A stretch of DNA of 64,000 nt from Actinomadura xylanilytica (GCF_030283145.1 NZ_JASNWE010000001.1:991751-1055750); one strand, 5' to 3'. Numbered from the stretch's first letter, positions 35,616 to 48,384 are shown. The notes: generated by a model from the sequence alone, not told the origin. Translations and numbers: made by a program.

Positions 35616-37613
35616 GTGCCGTCCAAGCGACCGACGCGGCCCGACGGCCGCCAGTCGGTGCCGCCGCGCAACGACCCTGAGCACCCCTGGCGCGCCGAGG
35701 GCGTCCCGGACCGGGCCGACGGCGGCGACGGCGGCGAGGCCCCCCGCCGCGGCGGCGGGTTCAGGCCCGGCCGCAACAGCTACGTCTTCTGGCTGCTCCT
35801 GCTCACGGTATTCGTGGTCAGCTACCTGTCGATGCACCTCACCGGCAAGCAGGAGACGGTGACCGTGCCCTACACCGCGTTCACCGAACAGGTGGCGAAC
35901 GGGAACGTCAAGGACGTCTACACCAAGGGCTCGCAGATCCAGGGCGACCTCATCAAGCCGCAGCAGGTCCCCGGCCAGGACAACAAGGCCAAGACCTACT
36001 CCGCGTTCGAGACGCTGCGCCCCACCTTCGCCGACGACAAGATCTTCTCCCTCATGGTCAGCAAGGGCGTCCAGGTCGAGGCCAAGCCGGTCACCCAGAA
36101 CCGCAGCCTGCTCGCCAACCTGCTGCTGTCGCTGCTGCCGGTCCTGCTGTTCGTCGGGCTGTGGATCGCCGCGCTGGTCTGGCTCCAGCGCCGGATGAAG
36201 CGCGGCGGCGGGGGCGGTCTGATGGGCGGCTTCGGCCGCTCCCCCAAGCCCGTCACGCCGGACGAGAAGCGCGCCACCTTCGCCGACGTCGCCGGCATCG
36301 ACGAGGTCGAGGCGGAGCTGAGCGAGGTCGTCGACTTCCTCAAGGACCCCGCCAAATACCGCAGGCTCGGCGCCCGCGCGCCCCGCGGCGTGCTGCTCAC
36401 CGGCGCGCCCGGCACCGGCAAGACGCTGCTCGCCCGCGCGGTCGCCGGCGAGGCCGACGTGCCGTTCTACTCGGCGGCGGCCTCGGAGTTCATCGAGATG
36501 GTCGTCGGCGTCGGCGCCGCCCGCGTCCGCGAGCTGTTCACCGAGGCGCGCAAGACCGCGCCGTCCATCATCTTCATCGACGAGCTCGACACCATCGGCC
36601 GGGTCCGCGGCGGCGGCGCGGGCATGGGCGGGCACGACGAGCGCGAGCAGACCCTCAACCAGATCCTCACCGAGATGGACGGCTTCTCCGGCTCGGAGGG
36701 CGTGGTGGTGATGGCCGCGACGAACCGTCCGGACGTGCTCGACCCGGCGTTGCTGCGTCCCGGCCGGTTCGACCGCCAGGTCGCCGTCTCGCCCCCGGAC
36801 CTGGACGGGCGCGTCGCGATCCTCCGGGTGCACACCCGCGACGTGCCGCTCGCCGGGGACGCCGACCTCACCGGGGTCGCCAAGATGACCCCCGGGATGA
36901 CCGGCGCGGAGCTGGCCAACCTGGTCAACGAGGCCGCGCTGCTCGCGGTCAAGCGCGGCAAGGACGCGGTCGACATGGCCGACTTCCACTCGGCGCTGGA
37001 GAAGGTGCAGCTCGGCACCCGCCGCTCCCTGGTCATGCCGCCGGAGGAGCGGCGCCGCACGTCCTACCACGAGTCCGGGCACGCGCTGATCGGCATGCTG
37101 CACCCCGGCGCCGACCCCGTCCGCAAGATCACCATCGTCCCGCACGGCCGCGCGCTCGGCGTCACCCTGTCCACCCCCGAGGGCGACCGGTACGCCTTCG
37201 ACGAGGACTACCTGCGCGGCCGGGTGATCGGCGCGCTCGGCGGCATGGCGGCCGAGGAGCTGGTCTTCGGCGTCGTCACCACCGGCTCCGAGAGCGACCT
37301 GGAGCAGGTCACCAGGATCGCGCGCGGCATGGTCGGCCGCTGGGGCATGTCGGCCCGCATCGGCCCGCTGTCGGTCCTGCCCGCCGAGGGCTCCGACCCC
37401 CTCGGCCAGTACGCCGCGCAGGGCACCCTGGACGCCGTGGACGAGGAGACCCGCCGCATCGTCGACGACTGCTATGCCGAGGCGCTGCGGATGCTGGGCG
37501 CCAACCGCGACAAGCTGGAGTCCCTCGCCGCCTCCCTGCTGGAGCACGAGACCCTCGACGAGACCGCCGCCTACGCCGCCGCCGGCATCCCCCGCATGTC
37601 CAAGGACGCCTGA
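35616..37613 (+). CDS. ftsH: ATP-dependent zinc metalloprotease FtsH
   Basis: A 665-residue membrane AAA+ protease. After a hydrophilic N-terminus of 50 residues come two membrane helices (about 56-74 and 168-190) flanking the periplasmic-type domain, then Walker A GAPGTGKT (263-270), Walker B IIFIDELD (318-325), the second region of homology, and the zinc site HESGH (485-489). It degrades membrane and short-lived cytoplasmic proteins as a hexamer. The start is GTG 35616 behind GGGGAGAT. A single-gene unit; whether another ftsH exists in the genome cannot be seen here. Confidence 0.95.
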   Translation: MPSKRPTRPDGRQSVPPRNDPEHPWRAEGVPDRADGGDGGEAPRRGGGFRPGRNSYVFWLLLLTVFVVSYLSMHLTGKQETVTVPYTAFTEQVANGNVKDVYTKGSQIQGDLIKPQQVPGQDNKAKTYSAFETLRPTFADDKIFSLMVSKGVQVEAKPVTQNRSLLANLLLSLLPVLLFVGLWIAALVWLQRRMKRGGGGGLMGGFGRSPKPVTPDEKRATFADVAGIDEVEAELSEVVDFLKDPAKYRRLGARAPRGVLLTGAPGTGKTLLARAVAGEADVPFYSAAASEFIEMVVGVGAARVRELFTEARKTAPSIIFIDELDTIGRVRGGGAGMGGHDEREQTLNQILTEMDGFSGSEGVVVMAATNRPDVLDPALLRPGRFDRQVAVSPPDLDGRVAILRVHTRDVPLAGDADLTGVAKMTPGMTGAELANLVNEAALLAVKRGKDAVDMADFHSALEKVQLGTRRSLVMPPEERRRTSYHESGHALIGMLHPGADPVRKITIVPHGRALGVTLSTPEGDRYAFDEDYLRGRVIGALGGMAAEELVFGVVTTGSESDLEQVTRIARGMVGRWGMSARIGPLSVLPAEGSDPLGQYAAQGTLDAVDEETRRIVDDCYAEALRMLGANRDKLESLAASLLEHETLDETAAYAAAGIPRMSKDA

Positions 37614-37780
37614 CCGCCACGAGCCCGCCGTACCCGCAGCACGCGCCCCTCCGCCGCACGGGACGGCCGGCAGTCCCCCGAGCGGCCGCGGCCCCGGGCC
37701 GGAACACCGGTTCTGGGTACCCTCAGCAGGGACGGTCTCTACGATGACGGGAGCTGATCGTGAGGGAGGAGTCACCTGAC

Positions 37781-38452
37781 GTGACCATCGTTGCCGAGGG
37801 GCGCTACCACTACGAGCTCCCCGACACTCCCTACAACCTGTGGATGCGCGACGAGCTCTTCGAGGTCCTCAGGCTCCCTCACGACGGAACCCGAGTCGAG
37901 ATCATCGGTGGGGAGATCGTCGTGTCGCCAGGACCCGACTACGCGCACAACGCCATCGTGCAGGATGTTCAACGCGCGATGTTCGCCGCAGAGGTACTCG
38001 ATCCCTCCTTCCCCTGGCGCGCGGTCCAGACACAGGACCTGAACCTCAGCGACATCCACGACGGCTACATCCCCGACCTCTGCGTGCTGGACGAGGAGAC
38101 CGACCGGCAGGCACGGGAGGCGCAGCTCAAGAAGGTCCTCCCCCGGCATCTCGAACTCGTCGTCGAGGTGACCTCTCCGTCCAACGCCGGCGACGATCGT
38201 CGGCCGGGGCTCCGCCGTTCGACCCCCACCAAGTGGAACGGCTACGCCCGCGTCGGCATCCCCTTCTACCTCCTGGTCGATCGGCAGCCCAGCCTCTCCC
38301 AGACGGTCCTGTTCTCCGATCCGATCATCGAGTCCGGTGAGTACCGGCACCAGACGACCTGGGACTTCGGCGAAGCGATCCGGCTCCCCGATCCGTTCGG
38401 CTTCGAGATCCTCACGGCCGAATGGGAACCCTGGACCAGGACGGCGGGATGA
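37781..38452 (+). CDS. Uma2 family putative nuclease (DUF820)
   Basis: A 223-residue PD-(D/E)XK-fold protein. The GTG at 37781 follows GGAGGAG and gives VTIVAEGRYHYELPD, the usual N-terminus. The core is VEIIGGEIVVSPGPDYAHN (39-57), IPDL with Asp99, and VVEVTSPS with Glu129; the lysine-containing strand is followed by YLLVD. The segment between Ser134 and the helix has an Arg-rich stretch unlike most family members. Uma2 proteins are abundant in actinobacteria and cyanobacteria, and their function is not settled. The base composition is slightly less GC-rich than that of the flanking genes. Confidence 0.82.
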   Translation: MTIVAEGRYHYELPDTPYNLWMRDELFEVLRLPHDGTRVEIIGGEIVVSPGPDYAHNAIVQDVQRAMFAAEVLDPSFPWRAVQTQDLNLSDIHDGYIPDLCVLDEETDRQAREAQLKKVLPRHLELVVEVTSPSNAGDDRRPGLRRSTPTKWNGYARVGIPFYLLVDRQPSLSQTVLFSDPIIESGEYRHQTTWDFGEAIRLPDPFGFEILTAEWEPWTRTAG

Positions 38453-38532
38453 AGAGATCCCCTCGGCGCAAGGACGTCGCCGGCGTGTTCTCGTTCGAGG
38501 TGCACCCGCCGCACGCGCGCTTCCGCCGCTAG
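38449..38532 (+). CDS. Possible 27-codon ORF coupled to the Uma2 gene
   Basis: An ATG overlapping the Uma2 stop (ATGA) opens a 27-codon frame starting MKRSPRRKDV and ending in Arg-Arg, with a stop at 38530-38532. It overlaps the 3' end of the convergent transglutaminase-like gene by four bases. It may be a small basic peptide, a gene remnant, or chance. Confidence 0.2.
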   Translation: MKRSPRRKDVAGVFSFEVHPPHARFRR

Positions 38533-39098
38533 AGCTCGGCGGACGGGAGCGCGCCGGCCTCGCACATCGCCGCGCAGTCGTCGGCGGCTCTGAGCACGTC
38601 GATGACGGCCGGGGGCGGGGACGCGTACACCGTGAGGTAGTCCGACTCGCCCAGCGCGGGATCCGGGACGTGGGCGAGCCGGTCCTCGGAGGCGGAGAAC
38701 TCCACGCCGCCGCCGCGCGGGTCGAGCCGGACCCAGCGGTCGTCGACCAGGATCGCGGTGAGTCCGTGCAGGACGAAGCCGTCGCCCGCGCGCAGCCGCT
38801 GGTAGGACAGGCCCGCCTGGACGCCCGCGGCGCGGAGCAGCGCGACGTAGGCGTGCGACTTGGCGTAGCAGAGACCCGTCCCCTCCCGGAGGACGTCGGA
38901 GGCGCGCCAGGTGACCCGGCGGTCGCCGGTGTCGCCCGAGTGGGCGATCTCATCCCGGACGTAGGCGAACGCCTCCTCGGCGAACGCGACGTCGTCGCCG
39001 TTGCGCAGCCGCGCGGCGGTCGCCTGGACGAGCGGATGCTCGATGTCGATCACCTCGCAGGCGGCGAGGTAGTCCCAGGGCTCCGCGGCGAACTCCAT
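38529..39098 (-). CDS. Transglutaminase-like superfamily protein
   Basis: A 189-residue protein with the papain-like triad in order: Cys77 (GTGLCYAKSHAYVALLR), His111 (FVLHGLTAIL) and Asp126 (VRLDPRG). GGGAGGAA precedes the ATG at 39098. There is no signal peptide, so it is cytoplasmic, possibly a protease, deamidase or cross-linking enzyme; the substrate is unknown. It is transcribed on the same strand as the pentapeptide gene, 42 bases downstream of it. Confidence 0.82.
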   Translation of the reverse strand: MEFAAEPWDYLAACEVIDIEHPLVQATAARLRNGDDVAFAEEAFAYVRDEIAHSGDTGDRRVTWRASDVLREGTGLCYAKSHAYVALLRAAGVQAGLSYQRLRAGDGFVLHGLTAILVDDRWVRLDPRGGGVEFSASEDRLAHVPDPALGESDYLTVYASPPPAVIDVLRAADDCAAMCEAGALPSAEL

Positions 39099-39140
39099 CG
39101 TTCCTCCCTCTGACGGTCGGCCCACGGTAGCCCAGCGCGG

Positions 39141-40517
39141 TCAGCGCTTGATCCGTCCCCGCAGCGCCAGCACCGCCATGCCGAACAGGACGGGGGCCGC
39201 CAGTCGCAGCAGGATCTCGATCCACTCGCCGGCGGGCGTGAGCTTCTGCTCAGGGCCGCGAAGAATCGAGATGGCCGCCCGCATGGTGTAGCGCAGCGAG
39301 CCGGCGAACCCCATGTGCGTCTTCGGCGGGTATCCCCAGGCCTGGAGCGCGGCGGCGGCGAGGAGGAACAGGACGGCGAGCGCCGCGAACGCCCTCCACG
39401 CGCGCAGCCCGTACCCGGAGACGGCCCAGTACATCCACAGGAGAAGGTGCTCTCCCCGAGTCGCGGCCCAGCCGCGCCACCAGCGTTGCTCAAAACGGCT
39501 CCGCGCCAGCAGGAACTGCCCGTACCGGCGCATCTCCATCTCGCCGTAGTAGAAGTCGGCGGCGCCGACCTCGTCCCTGGCCTCGGCGCAGCCCTTCCGT
39601 AGGGCCCGGTACACCTGCTCGACCTCGCTGCTGCTCTCCGGTACCTCGGACGCGCCGGACAGTGGCCAGCGCCGGCGCCCGGACCTCGGCCCCCAGGTCG
39701 CGCGGAGCAGGTGCTCGTCGCGGATGATGAACCGCCGGGTCAGCCAGAAGCTGGGCGGCGCGATGTCGAACGTATTGTGTCCCTCGATCCTGAGCCGGTC
39801 GAGGTTGTGCGCGCCCGCCAGGCGGCACTCCGACATCCGCGTGTACGAGACGGTGAGCTGCGCGACGTCGGTGCCTGCGAGGGACATGATCCGCGGCCAG
39901 GCGGGACGGTCGTCGGGGTCACGCGGCCCGACCATGGACGCGCCGCCGAACTCGGTGTCGGCCAGCTCGACCTCCACACCGGTGTGGACCTCCGGCCACA
40001 CGGCGGACTCCGGGACCGCGCGTCCCGGCGTGGTGCCGGCCAGGATGCGCACGCCGCCGAGGAAGCGGGTCCGGTCGCAGCGGATCCGGCCGGCCGTCAC
40101 CTCCAGCCGCAGCCGCTGCTCGAAGTCGGCCATGCTCAGGTCGAGCTCGCCGGCGGTGATGTGCCCGAGATGGGAGGTGGCGCGGAAGGTCGTCCTCTTC
40201 AGGACGAGCGCACCCGTCACGGCCAGGTCGCGCGTCAGCGGCCCGTCCTCGAAGACCGCGCCGGTGAACACCGCGTCGCCTCGTACTGTCGCGCCGCGGA
40301 GGTTGACGAAGTCCTCGAACACCGCGCCGTAGAAGCTCGCACCGCTCTGGAAGGCGGCTCCGGTGAAGAGGACACGGCCCTTGAACACGCAGCCGGTGAA
40401 GTCGGCCCCACCGTCGAACACGCACGCGGAGAAGTCGGCGGGACCGTCGAAGACGTGACCCCGGAAGTCCGCGTTCTCGAAGGTCTGCCCGGAATGATGG
40501 TGTTCGTCGGGGGCCAC
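39141..40517 (-). CDS. Pentapeptide-repeat protein with C-terminal two-helix pore-like domain
   Basis: A 458-residue protein. Residues about 10-90 are classical pentapeptide repeats (A(D/N)F/V-F pattern: NADFRGHVF, PADFSACVF, GADFTGCVF), continuing in degenerate form to about 250. Residues about 345-458 contain two membrane helices flanking MGFAGSLRYTMRAAISIL and ending LFGMAVLALRGRIKR, a layout like two-helix ion-channel domains. The start is GTG 40517. The pentapeptide helix may gate or anchor the membrane part (inference). It lies 46 bases upstream of the dapB stop side. Confidence 0.75.
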   Translation of the reverse strand: MAPDEHHHSGQTFENADFRGHVFDGPADFSACVFDGGADFTGCVFKGRVLFTGAAFQSGASFYGAVFEDFVNLRGATVRGDAVFTGAVFEDGPLTRDLAVTGALVLKRTTFRATSHLGHITAGELDLSMADFEQRLRLEVTAGRIRCDRTRFLGGVRILAGTTPGRAVPESAVWPEVHTGVEVELADTEFGGASMVGPRDPDDRPAWPRIMSLAGTDVAQLTVSYTRMSECRLAGAHNLDRLRIEGHNTFDIAPPSFWLTRRFIIRDEHLLRATWGPRSGRRRWPLSGASEVPESSSEVEQVYRALRKGCAEARDEVGAADFYYGEMEMRRYGQFLLARSRFEQRWWRGWAATRGEHLLLWMYWAVSGYGLRAWRAFAALAVLFLLAAAALQAWGYPPKTHMGFAGSLRYTMRAAISILRGPEQKLTPAGEWIEILLRLAAPVLFGMAVLALRGRIKR

Positions 40518-40563
40518 CCGCGCACCCTAGAACGCCGCTCGCGGCGCGGGCAAGGGCCGCCCG

Positions 40564-41773
<1,210 letters not shown>

Positions 41774-41828
41774 GCCGTGCCTCTACCCGACCAGTGACGC
41801 CGTGTAACCGGACGGGCGCGCGGGGGCG

Positions 41829-43208
41829 TCAGAGGGTGAAGTCGCGGTCGCCGAACGGGCCGATGACGGTGAGGGCCTGCGGGGCGGTCAGCACCTCCCG
41901 GGCCACCTCGGCGATGTCGTCCGGGGTGACGGCCTCGATACGGGCGAGGACCTCGTCGACCGGGAGCAGCGACTCGTACACCAGCTCGCTCTTACCGATG
42001 CGGCTCATCCGCGACCCGGTGTCCTCCAGGCCGAGCACCATGCCGCCGCGCAGCTGCCCCTTGCCCCGCTCCAGCTCCTCGTCGGTGAGGCCGCCCTCGG
42101 CGACCTTGGCCACCTCTTCGCGGCAGATCGCCAGGACCTCGTCGGCCTTGCCGGGCTGGCAGCCCGCGTAGACGCCGAAGACGCCGGAGTCGGCGTACTG
42201 CGAGGTGTAGCTGTAGACCGAGTACGCGAGGCCGCGCTTCTCCCTGATCTCCTGGAACAGCCGCGACGACATCCCGCCGCCCAGCGCCGCGTTGAGCACG
42301 CCGAGCGCGAACCGGCGGTCGTCGGTGCGCGGGACGCCGGCGCCACCGAGGATCACGTGCGCCTGCTCGGTGTCCTTGTCGATGACCTTGACCGTCGGGG
42401 ACATCGGGACCGGCGCGCCGCCCACCCGGGGCGGGGCGGGCTCGGCGTCGCCGGCCAGGTGGCCCTCGAACGCGCGCGCGACCAGCCGGACGACCTCGTC
42501 GTGGTCGATGTTGCCGGCCGCCGCGACGACCAGGTTGGGCGCGGTGTAGTGCTCGCGGTAGTAGGCGTGGATCCGGTCCCGGGACAGCGCGTTGATCGAC
42601 TCGACCGTGCCGAGGATCGGGCGGCCGAGCGGGGTGTCGCCGTACAGCGCGAGGGCGAACTCGTCGTGGATCAGGTCGCCGGGGTCGTCGTCGCGCATGT
42701 GGATCTCTTCGAGGATCACCCCGCGCTCGGCCTCGACGTCCTCGGGACGGTTGACCGACCCGGCGACCATGTCCGACACCACGTCCACCGCGAGCGGCAG
42801 GTCGGTGTCGAGCACCCGCGCGTAATAGCAGGTGTACTCCTTGGAGGTGAACGCGTTGAGGTCGCCGCCGACCGCGTCGATCGCCGCGGAGATCTCCAGC
42901 GCGGACCGCTTGCCGGTGCCCTTGAACAGCACGTGCTCCAGGTAGTGGCTGGCGCCCGCGTCGGCGGGGAACTCGTCGCGGGAGCCGATCCCGGCCCACA
43001 CGCCGAACGCGGCCGAGCGCACCGTCGGCAGCGCCTCGGTGATCACCCGCAGGCCGCCGGGCAGCACCGTCCGCCGCACCGTGCCGCCGCCCGCGGCGTC
43101 GCCCGCGGCGGTCTCGGGGCTCCGCCGGGCCCCGCCCGGACCACGGGAGGGGAGGGCGCGGGTCGGGTGGATCCTGCCGGGCCGCTGGGGCCTCACCGGC
43201 AACGTCAC
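41829..43208 (-). CDS. M16 family zinc peptidase
   Basis: A 459-residue processing-peptidase-like protein. The inverted zinc motif HYLEH (His88, Glu91, His92) is present, with GIGSRDE before it and a second domain about 230-459. About 45 disordered residues rich in Arg/Pro/Gly precede the fold. Immediately downstream of pnp in nearly all actinobacteria. It probably degrades or trims peptides in the cytoplasm; its physiological substrate is not established. Confidence 0.9.
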   Translation of the reverse strand: MTLPVRPQRPGRIHPTRALPSRGPGGARRSPETAAGDAAGGGTVRRTVLPGGLRVITEALPTVRSAAFGVWAGIGSRDEFPADAGASHYLEHVLFKGTGKRSALEISAAIDAVGGDLNAFTSKEYTCYYARVLDTDLPLAVDVVSDMVAGSVNRPEDVEAERGVILEEIHMRDDDPGDLIHDEFALALYGDTPLGRPILGTVESINALSRDRIHAYYREHYTAPNLVVAAAGNIDHDEVVRLVARAFEGHLAGDAEPAPPRVGGAPVPMSPTVKVIDKDTEQAHVILGGAGVPRTDDRRFALGVLNAALGGGMSSRLFQEIREKRGLAYSVYSYTSQYADSGVFGVYAGCQPGKADEVLAICREEVAKVAEGGLTDEELERGKGQLRGGMVLGLEDTGSRMSRIGKSELVYESLLPVDEVLARIEAVTPDDIAEVAREVLTAPQALTVIGPFGDRDFTL

Positions 43209-43243
43209 GGGTCGCTCGCAATCTTCTCGGGGCTGGAATGGGG

Positions 43244-43278
43244 CCGGCCGGCCTGCCCTCCGCGGGCAGGCCGGCCGG
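43244..43278 (-). terminator. 15-bp stem hairpin between pnp and the M16 gene
   Basis: 43244-43258 pairs perfectly with 43264-43278 around a five-base loop, 17 bases after the pnp stop. It is a strong terminator or 3' stabiliser and implies partial uncoupling of the M16 gene. Confidence 0.75.
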
Positions 43279-43294
43279 TATCACCGTGCACGGG

Positions 43295-45640
<2,346 letters not shown>

Positions 45641-45869
45641 GGGAAAACCTCCATGGGTTCCATCGGCCTCGCGGCCGTCTCCCGTGCTGTCACGCAATGC
45701 CGGTCTTCGATCGAAGCGCCCGGATCCGCGGGGCCCGCCGCGACGGCGGGAGGCGATCCGGAGGCCACTACCGAGGACCGGCCGCACCAGCGGTGTCCGC
45801 GAGGCTTCTGTTCGTCTATCGGAAAATATGCGAGAGGGAGTGGCTCGCCCGAGCCACTCCCTCACCGTG
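45641..45869 (-). promoter_or_regulatory. pnp leader region
   Basis: The 229 bases between rpsO and pnp hold the rpsO terminator at their upstream end and then a leader in which GCCTCGCGG (45805-45797 on the minus strand) can pair with CCGCGAGGC (45674-45666), enclosing about 120 bases just before the ribosome site. Long stems in pnp leaders mediate RNase-dependent autoregulation in other bacteria. The role here is inferred. Confidence 0.35.
45834..45863 (-). terminator. Intrinsic terminator after rpsO
   Basis: A 13- to 14-bp perfect stem (45834-45847 with 45850-45863) lies six bases after the rpsO stop and is followed on the minus strand by TCGCATATTTTCC, one of the few T-rich tails in the window. 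Read-through is probably needed for pnp unless it has its own promoter. Confidence 0.75.
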
Positions 45870-46139
45870 CTAGCGGCGCAGACCGAGTCGTTCGATCAGC
45901 TTCCGGTAGCGGCTGATGTCCTTGTTGCTGAGGTACTTCAGGAGCCGGCGACGACGGCCGACCAGCAGCAGCAGGCCGCGGCGGCTGTGGTGGTCGTGCT
46001 TGTGCTCCTTGAGGTGCTCGGTGAGGTCGTTGATCCGCCGGGTCAGCAGCGCGACCTGGACTTCCGGGGAACCGGTGTCACCCTCAGTGGTCGCATACTC
46101 GGCGATGATCTTGTTTTTGGTGGCGGTGTCGAGCGACAC
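45870..46139 (-). CDS. rpsO: 30S ribosomal protein S15
   Basis: An 89-residue S15, with the family core [19 protein letters not shown] and the RNA-binding [19 protein letters not shown]. It binds 16S rRNA in the central domain. The GTG start at 46139 follows AAGGAG. A long upstream leader with a promoter-like pair (TGACCG, 18 bp, TACGGT) suggests independent expression. Order rpsO-pnp is universal in this group. Confidence 0.97.
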   Translation of the reverse strand: MSLDTATKNKIIAEYATTEGDTGSPEVQVALLTRRINDLTEHLKEHKHDHHSRRGLLLLVGRRRRLLKYLSNKDISRYRKLIERLGLRR

Positions 46140-46445
46140 GAGGCTCCTTCAGTGAGATCGTCACCCGCAGATCCCGGCCCGTGGGCACTCGGGTCCACAT
46201 GGTGCGTTGGGGAATCGTGGCGGGGCCGCATGAGGGTGCAGCCCGCCGAGCCGGGGCCCTTCCCGGCGACTATTCACCGTACCATGCCAGAAAGCCACCC
46301 GGTCACGAAGCGGAACGTGCCGTGACCTCACGGTATACGCCCCTGCGGCCCGTTTCACACGGTCCGCTCGGTGCGCCCGGCACCCCGGCCCGGACCGGCC
46401 CGATCGCCCCGGATCGGCCGCCGCGGGCCGCGCCGGCCGGCCCGG
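46140..46445 (-). promoter_or_regulatory. 306-bp intergenic region between ribF and rpsO
   Basis: No gene is seen. On the minus strand a candidate rpsO promoter, TGACCG then 18 bp then TACGGT (about 46302-46273), leaves a leader of some 125 bases where S15 could bind its own mRNA. A perfect short palindrome CCGTGACCTCACGG lies at 46320-46333. The ribF-proximal 80 bases are very GC-rich with several small inverted repeats, probably ending the ribF transcript. Confidence 0.4.
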
Positions 46446-47393
46446 TCAGCCGGAGGTGAGCGCGCGGGCGCGGTCGACGTCGCGGCGCATCTCGGTGATC
46501 AGCGCGTCGATCGAGTCGAACTTCAGGGTGTCGCGGATGCGGTCCTGGAAGTCGACGCCCATGTGCTCGCCGTAGAGGTCGAGGTCGTCGCGGTCGAGCG
46601 CGTACGCCTCGACGGTCCGCTCGTCGCCGCCCTCGAAGGTGGGGTTGGTGCCGATGGAGATCGCCGCGGGCCAGCGGAAGCCGGGGTAGCGGTCGGAGTC
46701 GCCGACCAGCCAGCCGGCGTAGACGCCGTCGGCGGGGATCGCGGTGTGCGGCAGCGTCTCCAGGTTGGCGGTGGGGAAGCCGAGCGCCCGGCCCCGCTGG
46801 TGGCCGCGGACGACGACGCCCTCGACGCGGTGCGGGCGGCCGAGCGCGAGCGCGGCGGCCTCGACCGCGCCGGCGCCCAGCCGCTCGCGGATGTAGGTGG
46901 AGGAGATCGTGTCGCCGTTGGCGACCAGCGGCATGCCCTCGGCGGTGAAGTCGTACTTCTCGCCGAGCTCCTGGAGCAGCGGCAGGTCGCCCTTCGCCTT
47001 GTGCCCGAAGCGGAAGTCCTCGCCGACGATCACATGCGCCGCGTGCAGCCGGTCGACCAGCACCGACTGGACGAACTCGTCCGGCGGCACCTTCGACAGC
47101 CCGAGGGTGAACGGCACGACCACCACGGCGTCGGTGCCGAGCCCCTCCAGCAGCTCGATCCGGCGCTTGGTGGTGGCCAGCAGCGGCGGATGGGTGCCGG
47201 GGCGGACGACCTCGTCGGGGTGCGGGTCGAAGGTGATCACCACCGAGCGCAGGCCGCGGCGGCGGGCCTCTTCGGCGGCGGCGCCCACGATCCGCTGGTG
47301 GCCGCGGTGCACACCGTCGAACACCCCGATGGTGACCACTGATCGGCCCCAGTCGGCCGGAACCTCGTCGAGGCCATGCCAGCGCCGCACCAT
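46446..47393 (-). CDS. ribF: Bifunctional riboflavin kinase/FAD synthetase
   Basis: A 315-residue enzyme that makes FMN and FAD from riboflavin. The N-terminal adenylyltransferase has GVFDGVHRGHQ (HxGH-like nucleotide site) and DPHPDEVVRPG; the C-terminal flavokinase has GRALGFPTANL and VDFQDRIRDTLKFDS. GGGAG precedes the ATG at 47393, which is chosen over an upstream in-frame start. The block runs nusA to ribF to rpsO, interrupted here by a trhA gene between truB and ribF. Confidence 0.94.
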   Translation of the reverse strand: MVRRWHGLDEVPADWGRSVVTIGVFDGVHRGHQRIVGAAAEEARRRGLRSVVITFDPHPDEVVRPGTHPPLLATTKRRIELLEGLGTDAVVVVPFTLGLSKVPPDEFVQSVLVDRLHAAHVIVGEDFRFGHKAKGDLPLLQELGEKYDFTAEGMPLVANGDTISSTYIRERLGAGAVEAAALALGRPHRVEGVVVRGHQRGRALGFPTANLETLPHTAIPADGVYAGWLVGDSDRYPGFRWPAAISIGTNPTFEGGDERTVEAYALDRDDLDLYGEHMGVDFQDRIRDTLKFDSIDALITEMRRDVDRARALTSG

Positions 47394-47548
47394 GCTCTCC
47401 CTGCGTAGACCTGCCTGCTCGTCGTGCCTGTCCCCAAGCCTGCCATGTGCCGCGGGGCGGGGTGACCGAGGGGGCTGCCGTTCAGGGGCCCTTCGGAACC
47501 GGCGCTCGCGCATGACCGTCCGCGCAGAGTCTACGTGTCGGTAGCCGG

Positions 47549-47565
47549 CATGCCCCGGAGCGGGG
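47549..47565 (-). terminator. Small hairpin after trhA
   Basis: TGCCCCG and CGGGGCA flank a three-base loop in the region between the trhA stop (47610) and the ribF start. It is a modest terminator candidate. Confidence 0.4.
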
Positions 47566-47609
47566 CACGGGCAGGGGCGCGCGGGCGCGCGTCCTGCCGG
47601 GCGGCCGGC

Positions 47610-48281
47610 TCAGACGGACTGGTACACGACGAGCGAGACCGCGATGTACTGCATGACGTACGCGGCGAGCGTGAACGAGTGGAACACCTCGTGGAACCCG
47701 AACCAGCGAGGTGACGGGTCGGGCCGCTTGAGCCCGTAGACCACTCCCCCGACGCTGTAGCAGACGCCGCCCAGCGCGACCAGCGTGCAGGCCACCACCC
47801 CGGCGCCGGAGAGGAACTGCGGCATGAAGAACACCGCGACCCAGCCCAGCACGATGTAGAGCGAGACGTACAGCCAGCGCGGGGCGCCGATCCAGGCGGT
47901 CCGGAAGACCACTCCGGCGATCGCGCCCGTCCACACCACGGCCAGCACCGCGACGCGGACGCCGCCGTCCAGGGCCACCACCGCGAACGGGGTGTAGGTG
48001 CCGGCGATGATCAGGTAGATGTTGGCGTGGTCGAAGCGGCGCAGCACCTCGATCACCCTGATCGAGCGCTGCCGGTGGTAGGTCCCCGAGATCCCGAACA
48101 GCAGCGCCGAGGTGGCCACGTACAGCGCCGAGGCCAGCCGCGCGGACGTGCTCGGCCCGAGCGCGACCAGGACCAGTCCGGCCACCAGCACGGCGGGGAA
48201 GGCACCGAGGTGCAGCCAGCCGCGCAGATGGGGACGGTCCGGGGGCGCGGTCACCGGGGGGTGGGATCGCACTGTCGCCAT
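47610..48281 (-). CDS. trhA: Hemolysin III/PAQR family membrane protein (TrhA)
   Basis: A 223-residue protein with seven predicted helices. Metal-site residues of the PAQR fold are present: GTYHRQ near residue 65, RFDHANIYLIIAGTYTPF near 83, and FHEVFHSF near the C-terminus. PAQR proteins influence membrane lipid homeostasis; the old 'hemolysin' name is misleading. GAGGAGG lies before the ATG at 48281. Directly upstream is an elaborate TetR-type inverted repeat, so expression is probably repressed by an unlinked TetR protein. Confidence 0.88.
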   Translation of the reverse strand: MATVRSHPPVTAPPDRPHLRGWLHLGAFPAVLVAGLVLVALGPSTSARLASALYVATSALLFGISGTYHRQRSIRVIEVLRRFDHANIYLIIAGTYTPFAVVALDGGVRVAVLAVVWTGAIAGVVFRTAWIGAPRWLYVSLYIVLGWVAVFFMPQFLSGAGVVACTLVALGGVCYSVGGVVYGLKRPDPSPRWFGFHEVFHSFTLAAYVMQYIAVSLVVYQSV

Positions 48282-48296
48282 GGACGCCTCCTCAGT

Positions 48297-48333
48297 TAAC
48301 CTACGGTCTCGTAGGTTACGCGACCGTAGGTTA
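48297..48333. promoter_or_regulatory. TetR-type operator with three half-sites upstream of trhA
   Basis: TAACCTACG (48297-48305) forms a perfect inverted repeat with CGTAGGTTA (48310-48318, four-base spacer), and a second CGTAGGTTA follows at 48325-48333. TAACCTACGGTC and GACCGTAGGTTA are also exact 12-base inverted arms. The sequence lies 16 bases upstream of the trhA start codon and is a typical TetR-family target. Confidence 0.7.
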
Positions 48334-48384
48334 GAGCGCACCCCCCTCCGCCGTGACTCTCACCACCCGTCCCGGCGGGGTGTC

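Noticed and set aside
37781..38452. Mobile element or defence island around the Uma2 gene
   Set aside because: Uma2 genes are scattered singly in these genomes. No transposase, inverted repeats or restriction partners are seen.
38449..38532. The 27-codon ORF after the Uma2 gene as a firm gene
   Set aside because: It has only the ATGA overlap in its favour, no conserved motif is visible, and it collides with the convergent gene, so it is listed only at low confidence.
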